Below are positions 12,301 to 15,836 of a DNA stretch of 15,836 bases, piece by piece. A model generated the notes under the pieces. It saw only the letters and a program-made list of their open reading frames with translations, had not been told where the DNA came from and did no database searches. This DNA is from an uncultured Balneolaceae bacterium (GTDB lineage Bacteria > Bacteroidota > Rhodothermia > Balneolales > Balneolaceae): contig CALJMB010000028.1 in NCBI GenBank assembly GCA_937982515.1, forward strand, positions 1 through 15,836. The letters run 5' to 3'. The translations under genes and the position numbers were made by a program. The first letter of the stretch is position 1. Each line of letters opens with the position of its first letter.

Positions 12301-13551
12301 CTATTCCCGGCCGGTCGGGGACCGATATGAAGTATTAGTTACTGTATGTTCATTAGCAACATCTTTGACAGCCTGCAGCAACAGGTCCCGTTGTCCGGGC
12401 GGCAGGTTGGCGCGGTAACCGCCGGTTAGCTCCCAGATGATGACCCCCCCAAGCTTATTTTCCTCAACATATTCAAACTTAGCCCGGATGGATTGTTCGT
12501 CATCAAACGAAATAAACAGATCATCTGCGCTCCCGGGCCGGTCAATACTGAGGTAAGCCGCTTTTGCCTCATCATCCCAACTATAGGAACCTGATGGAGC
12601 GTACTCGTCCATAATTTTATGAAAGGGTACGTTATCCGTTACCTTTGGAGCCTTGATCCAGGATTGATTGGGCCTGGTTACACCCCGGGTAGAAGTACCG
12701 CTGCCGCCACTCCATACGTACCCGTAGAAATCGATTCCTATGCCGAGCTTGGAGGCAGGGATGCCCGCCGACAGGAATTCTTTCACCATTCGGTCGGTCG
12801 AGGGCAATGGTTTGTCATGATACGGAAAGTTTCTGCTGGAATATACAGCGGCATTATGCCAGCTCACCCAGCCTCCCCAGGCTCCACTCAGATCGTAAGT
12901 CATCAGGTTGATCTGGTCGAACTTCGCCTGCACACGGGCAAAGAATTCCGGTTGTGCGTTAACAGCAGCCGTCAGCAGGGGGACAGATAAAAGAGGGGTT
13001 TGCAGCGATTGAAGCTCCCGGTGCAGTTCATCAATGAAGGCTCCATAGTTTTCCAGGTCGGCGTCCTCTATAGGCTCCAGGTCCAGGTCTATTCCGTCAA
13101 ATTGCCATGTTTTGAGTGTCTGTATCAGGTTCTGTATCAGAACCGGGCGTTTTTCGGGGGTTATGGCTTCGGTAAACTGGTCGTGGTTGCCCCATCCGCC
13201 GATGGTAAAGAGTACCGGTTTTCCGGCTTCATGTGCCGCACTGACAATCGAGTTCAGGCGATCCGGATTCATATTCTGGTAAGGCGCTACTTTAGATAAT
13301 GTACCGTCTGGCTGAACATTAAAGGCAAAGTAGAACAGGTGGGTGAAAGCATCCCAGTCGATGGCTTCTGTGGGCATATGGCCCCAGTTACCGCCGGGCG
13401 GAACATAGTGATTGTACGATGCGAGATAGGCGCTGACCCAGACATCGCCAGAGGGAGGATTCTGTTGCCAGCCTAATAAGGAGGCCGGTTGAAGGAGTTG
13501 ATAGCTGACAAGTAGCATAAAGCTCAACGCGAGTCTCTGAATATGGCTCAT
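12301..13551 (-). CDS. Secreted GH18 glycoside hydrolase (chitinase-like)
   Basis: A 416-aa protein with an N-terminal signal peptide (residues about 1-29, hydrophobic core LALSFMLLVSYQLL) followed directly by the TIM-barrel. Family 18 hallmarks are complete: TIGGWGN (116-122, the SxGG equivalent), FDGIDLDLEP (151-160) giving the DxxDxDxE catalytic motif with E159 as proton donor, MTYDLSGAWGG (217-227), LGIGIDFYGYVW, and a late IIWELTGGY whose Trp lines the active site. It should cleave beta-1,4-GlcNAc-type glycans outside the cytoplasm. No carbohydrate-binding module or C-terminal sorting domain is visible. Next to a deacetylase/GT2 system it may trim or recycle the exported polymer, or simply be a nutrient enzyme. 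The ATG follows CTATTCATCC, with no Shine-Dalgarno. It is transcribed opposite to the main cluster. Confidence 0.9.
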   Translation of the reverse strand: MSHIQRLALSFMLLVSYQLLQPASLLGWQQNPPSGDVWVSAYLASYNHYVPPGGNWGHMPTEAIDWDAFTHLFYFAFNVQPDGTLSKVAPYQNMNPDRLNSIVSAAHEAGKPVLFTIGGWGNHDQFTEAITPEKRPVLIQNLIQTLKTWQFDGIDLDLEPIEDADLENYGAFIDELHRELQSLQTPLLSVPLLTAAVNAQPEFFARVQAKFDQINLMTYDLSGAWGGWVSWHNAAVYSSRNFPYHDKPLPSTDRMVKEFLSAGIPASKLGIGIDFYGYVWSGGSGTSTRGVTRPNQSWIKAPKVTDNVPFHKIMDEYAPSGSYSWDDEAKAAYLSIDRPGSADDLFISFDDEQSIRAKFEYVEENKLGGVIIWELTGGYRANLPPGQRDLLLQAVKDVANEHTVTNTSYRSPTGRE

Positions 13552-13712
13552 GGATGAATAGCAGTTTATAGATTAATGTGGGCTCAAAACCAATGTACCG
13601 GGTTAAAAGCATATTCAGAATCGATGTTCCCGGAAGGCCGCTGTTTTTATTACGGTTGCCCGGAGGCTGACAGATCGGGAGACGGGAGATGCCAGGATCA
13701 GGAATCTCACCT

Positions 13713-13734
13713 TCCCCGGAGGGGAACAAGGGGT
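13713..13734. repeat. GC-rich palindromic repeat, right copy flanking the GH18 gene
   Basis: TCCCCGGAGGGGAACAAGGG onward (13713-13734) is the inverted copy of 12131-12153. It lies in the 230-bp gap between the GH18 and creatininase-family genes, 163 bp upstream of the GH18 start and 48 bp after the creatininase-family stop. Confidence 0.6.
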
Positions 13735-13781
13735 GAGTCCGGCAGGGCACGATTTTGAGTTCTGAATTCTCAATCCCTCAA

Positions 13782-14555
13782 TCAATCCTCATACATCTCA
13801 TCGATATCCGTCTGAGCCAGCTCTGTGATAAAACCCGCGATTTTATTGGTGACAGCATCAAACAGATGCTCCCCTTTTCCGGACGTAGCATTTTTGGGAT
13901 TGCCAACACCGGTATCTTCTGTTACCTGGCTCCACTGCCGCTCTGCCCAGACCCAGCCTTCTTTCAATCCCGCCGGCCGAAATGTGCGGGCGCGGCCCTC
14001 GCCCGCCACTTCCAGGTCAAGCACCAGTCCGGGAGCCAGGTGCATCACCAGGCTGGTTTCCATCTCTCCGGCGTGATCTCCGGGGTTATCAAAAATCTGG
14101 TGCACCTCTTCCAGGCGGAACCAGTGAATCATGCATAGAAACATGTTGCGGTATTTTAGCTGGAGCTCCCGCAACATCTGTTTAAAGTCATTTCCGCCAT
14201 GGCCATTCAGTACCACGAACTTGCGAATACCCGCCCGATGCAGCGAGGCAACGACATCATCCAGAAGCCGCGCCTGAGTGGAAGGATTCATATTGATGTT
14301 CAGTTTGATATCGTGCTGGCCTGTATTTACCCCGAAAGGAACTGCCGGAAGCACAATACTGCGGGTGCCCGCCTCCCAGGCAATGCCTGCCGCTTTAGCG
14401 GCTATCTGTTCAGCCTGAATATTGTCGGTTGCATAGGGGAGATGATAGTTATGGGCCTCTGTTGCTCCCCAGGGCAGGATAGCGACATCATAATCCGTCT
14501 CTTTTACTGTTTTCCAGTTGGTTTCGGCAAGTACATAGGGTCGGATGGTATGCAT
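13782..14555 (-). CDS. Creatininase-family amidohydrolase
   Basis: A 257-aa cytoplasmic metal-dependent amidohydrolase. The metal-site motifs of the creatininase/MftE-like family are intact: LPWGATEAHNYHLPYATD (27-44; E33, H35 and D44), VLNGHGGND (114-122; H118) and GDHAGEMETS (158-167; H160 and E163/E165). Length is typical. Members cleave small cyclic or linear amides (creatinine, formamidopyrimidine intermediates) or trim peptides in cofactor pathways. The substrate here is unknown, and there is no creatine or mycofactocin context. It lies 230 bp upstream of the GH18 gene and 202 bp downstream of the sugar transferase on the same strand, so operon membership is uncertain. The start ATG at 14555 is the first in frame and has no Shine-Dalgarno. 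Confidence 0.88.
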   Translation of the reverse strand: MHTIRPYVLAETNWKTVKETDYDVAILPWGATEAHNYHLPYATDNIQAEQIAAKAAGIAWEAGTRSIVLPAVPFGVNTGQHDIKLNINMNPSTQARLLDDVVASLHRAGIRKFVVLNGHGGNDFKQMLRELQLKYRNMFLCMIHWFRLEEVHQIFDNPGDHAGEMETSLVMHLAPGLVLDLEVAGEGRARTFRPAGLKEGWVWAERQWSQVTEDTGVGNPKNATSGKGEHLFDAVTNKIAGFITELAQTDIDEMYED

Positions 14556-14661
14556 CGGGAAAAGATAGTTTTACAGTTTTGAATTCTATCTATAATAACG
14601 ATATACCCCCGAGGCTCAAAACCCCATCCTTCAGGTTGATCATCCCTCTTCTTCCCGATGG

Positions 14662-14681
14662 CCCCGACCTTCAGGCCGGGG
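14662..14681. repeat. GC-rich hairpin after the sugar transferase gene
   Basis: CCCCGACCTTCAGGCCGGGG folds into a nine-position stem with one mismatch and a 2-nt loop. On the minus strand it lies about 75 nt past the sugar transferase stop. No T-run follows, so a terminator role is possible but unproven. It resembles a dispersed palindrome. Confidence 0.5.
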
Positions 14682-14757
14682 AACAGATCGCAACTCTATC
14701 GGTGTTGACCCATGCAGATCCGCGGTTTACCCTTTTTCCTCCGGTATTCCGCCCCTC

Positions 14758-15507
14758 TCAATGTCCGTTACTTCTCAAACAGAGCATCTGTGCAATGGTT
14801 TTGCCGATAATTTTGAGATCCAGCCTGAGCGACTGCTTTTCCACGTAGATAAGATCCATATCGAGGCGCTGCCGCATGTGGTCTTCATCGTGGGTGCCGC
14901 CCCGGTAGCCTGCTACCTGTGCGTACCCCGAAAGGCCGGGCCTGACGGCATACCGACAGAAAAAATCATCGAATGTAGAATTCCAGTACCGGCACTCTTC
15001 CAGCGGGTATGGGCGCGGGCCTACCAGGCTCATATCGCCCCGCCACACGTTGATTACCTGAGGCAGTTCATCCAGATTGGTTTTTCGCAGGAAATGCCCG
15101 AAAGAGAATATTCGGCGGTCGTTGGGGCGGGTTATTACCGGTTTGCCATCCAGCCGCTTCAGCCCGACCGGGTGCATGGTGCGGAATTTAAGGCAGGTGA
15201 ATTCCCTGCCGTTCCGGCCGGTACGTTTTTGACGGTATATGACGGGACCCCGGGGAGAGGAGAGCTTGATGCCCAGAGCAAAAAACGGCCAGCAAAGGGC
15301 AAGCAGGATAATACCAAAAGCGGAAAGCAGCAGGTCGATACGACGCTTGCTTTTGTATTCTTTGCCTGAAAGAATCTGAAATTTATAAGCCGCTGCTTCT
15401 GCAGATGATAGTTTTTTCTTCTGATCCCATTCCCTGAAATTAATGAGAATACGGTCCCGGACAGAGATAGTCTGATCCGGAGTCAGTCTTTCTGCTTTAA
15501 ATCCCAT
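14758..15507 (-). CDS. Small sugar transferase (monotopic phosphoglycosyl transferase, PglC/WcaJ-C type)
   Basis: A 249-aa enzyme predicted to transfer a sugar-1-phosphate from a nucleotide sugar to undecaprenyl phosphate, the first committed step of a lipid-linked glycan. After about 50 soluble residues comes the basic KSKRRID and a single hydrophobic re-entrant helix (58-80). Then follow VIYRQKRTGRNGREF (89-103), FRTM (108-111), NLDELPQ (144-150) with the catalytic Asp-Glu dyad D146-E147, GDMSLVGPRPYPLE (157-170) and RPGLSGYAQV. All are conserved in the family. It has only the catalytic core, not the long N-terminal membrane region of WcaJ. The 50-residue N-terminal extension has no recognised domain. 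It is divergent from the main cluster but functionally fits as its initiating enzyme. The start is the ATG at 15507, the first in frame. Confidence 0.92.
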   Translation of the reverse strand: MGFKAERLTPDQTISVRDRILINFREWDQKKKLSSAEAAAYKFQILSGKEYKSKRRIDLLLSAFGIILLALCWPFFALGIKLSSPRGPVIYRQKRTGRNGREFTCLKFRTMHPVGLKRLDGKPVITRPNDRRIFSFGHFLRKTNLDELPQVINVWRGDMSLVGPRPYPLEECRYWNSTFDDFFCRYAVRPGLSGYAQVAGYRGGTHDEDHMRQRLDMDLIYVEKQSLRLDLKIIGKTIAQMLCLRSNGH

Positions 15508-15836
15508 GATAGTAAAGTTTGTAGCGTTATTTCTGCCGGTATATGGTTTTTAATTATTAATCACTGTATTTGATGTCCGTATAGAGGTACACGCAGATTG
15601 CTGTTTCAGCTCGTGCAACCCCTTTACTCTGATTATTATCGGGTGTTTTCCGCCTCACTAAAATCTGGAGCGCAGAAAACGCTTTACACGGAAACCGGCT
15701 TGTGGTGCCGGTATCCATGATCTCTGCCCTTAATTAAGAGGGAGATGTATCGCACCCCGGCACCGTCCATTCCTCCCTGGTTTACAGAGAAGAGGGATCG
15801 GCTATAGTGCCCATAAAAAGGGGCGTACCCGATTCC
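15508..15836. other. Gene-free region upstream of the sugar transferase
   Basis: No gene can be supported on either strand. Reading on the minus strand, an AT-rich block at about 15548-15570 before the sugar transferase start is a plausible promoter region. An 8-bp inverted repeat (GGTGCCGG at 15704-15711, CCGGCACC at 15757-15764) encloses a near-palindrome centred on TTAATTAA. Otherwise I see nothing. Confidence 0.4.

Noticed and set aside
14761..15369. 202-codon plus-strand open frame opposite the sugar transferase
   Set aside because: Antisense shadow of a well conserved phosphoglycosyl transferase gene.

Overview
The window looks like a chromosomal polysaccharide-biosynthesis region from a member of the Bacteroidota/FCB group (Balneolota-like lineages are also possible). 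Base composition is close to balanced. Three things point that way. One gene encodes a GlmU-like protein of the type common in that group (a degenerate N-terminal sugar-nucleotidyltransferase-like domain plus a left-handed beta-helix). Many starts lack a strong Shine-Dalgarno. The intergenic DNA is full of small palindromic and heptameric repeats of the kind seen in these genomes. The taxon is inferred, not proven.

Layout. Positions 1-577 carry no convincing gene: a 22-bp tandem hairpin repeat, a dispersed inverted repeat and an AT-rich leader. A plus-strand run from 578 to 9755 encodes a NodB-type polysaccharide deacetylase, a FemAB/BioF2-like GNAT, a left-handed beta-helix acyltransferase with a C-terminal acyl-carrier-like domain, a membrane processive-type GT2 glycosyltransferase, a luciferase-like flavin monooxygenase, a stand-alone DltA-like adenylation enzyme, a free acyl carrier protein and a second GNAT-like protein. 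Two junctions are 4-bp ATGA overlaps (LLM/adenylation enzyme and ACP/GNAT), indicating translational coupling. After a 0.65-kb gap comes the GlmU-like gene (10422-11735). A repeat-rich convergent spacer follows, then three minus-strand genes: a secreted GH18 glycosidase, a creatininase-family amidohydrolase, and a small sugar transferase (monotopic phosphoglycosyl transferase) that would start a lipid-linked glycan. The last 330 bases hold no gene.

How the genes may work together (inference). The sugar transferase and GT2 would build a glycan on the membrane, and the deacetylase would expose amines on it. The adenylation enzyme would load an amino or carboxylic acid onto the free carrier protein, and the flavin monooxygenase could oxidise that acyl or aminoacyl group. 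The GNAT/FemAB proteins and the hexapeptide acyltransferase, which carries its own carrier-like domain, would move acyl groups to sugar amines or hydroxyls. This would be a carrier-protein-dependent decoration pathway for an exopolysaccharide, analogous in logic to Dlt D-alanylation but with a different set of transferases and an added oxidation step. The most distinctive single items are the beta-helix/carrier fusion with an SSF instead of a DSL motif, a nine-G tract inside the adenylation gene, and a pair of mutually exclusive hairpins between the adenylation gene and its presumed carrier protein.
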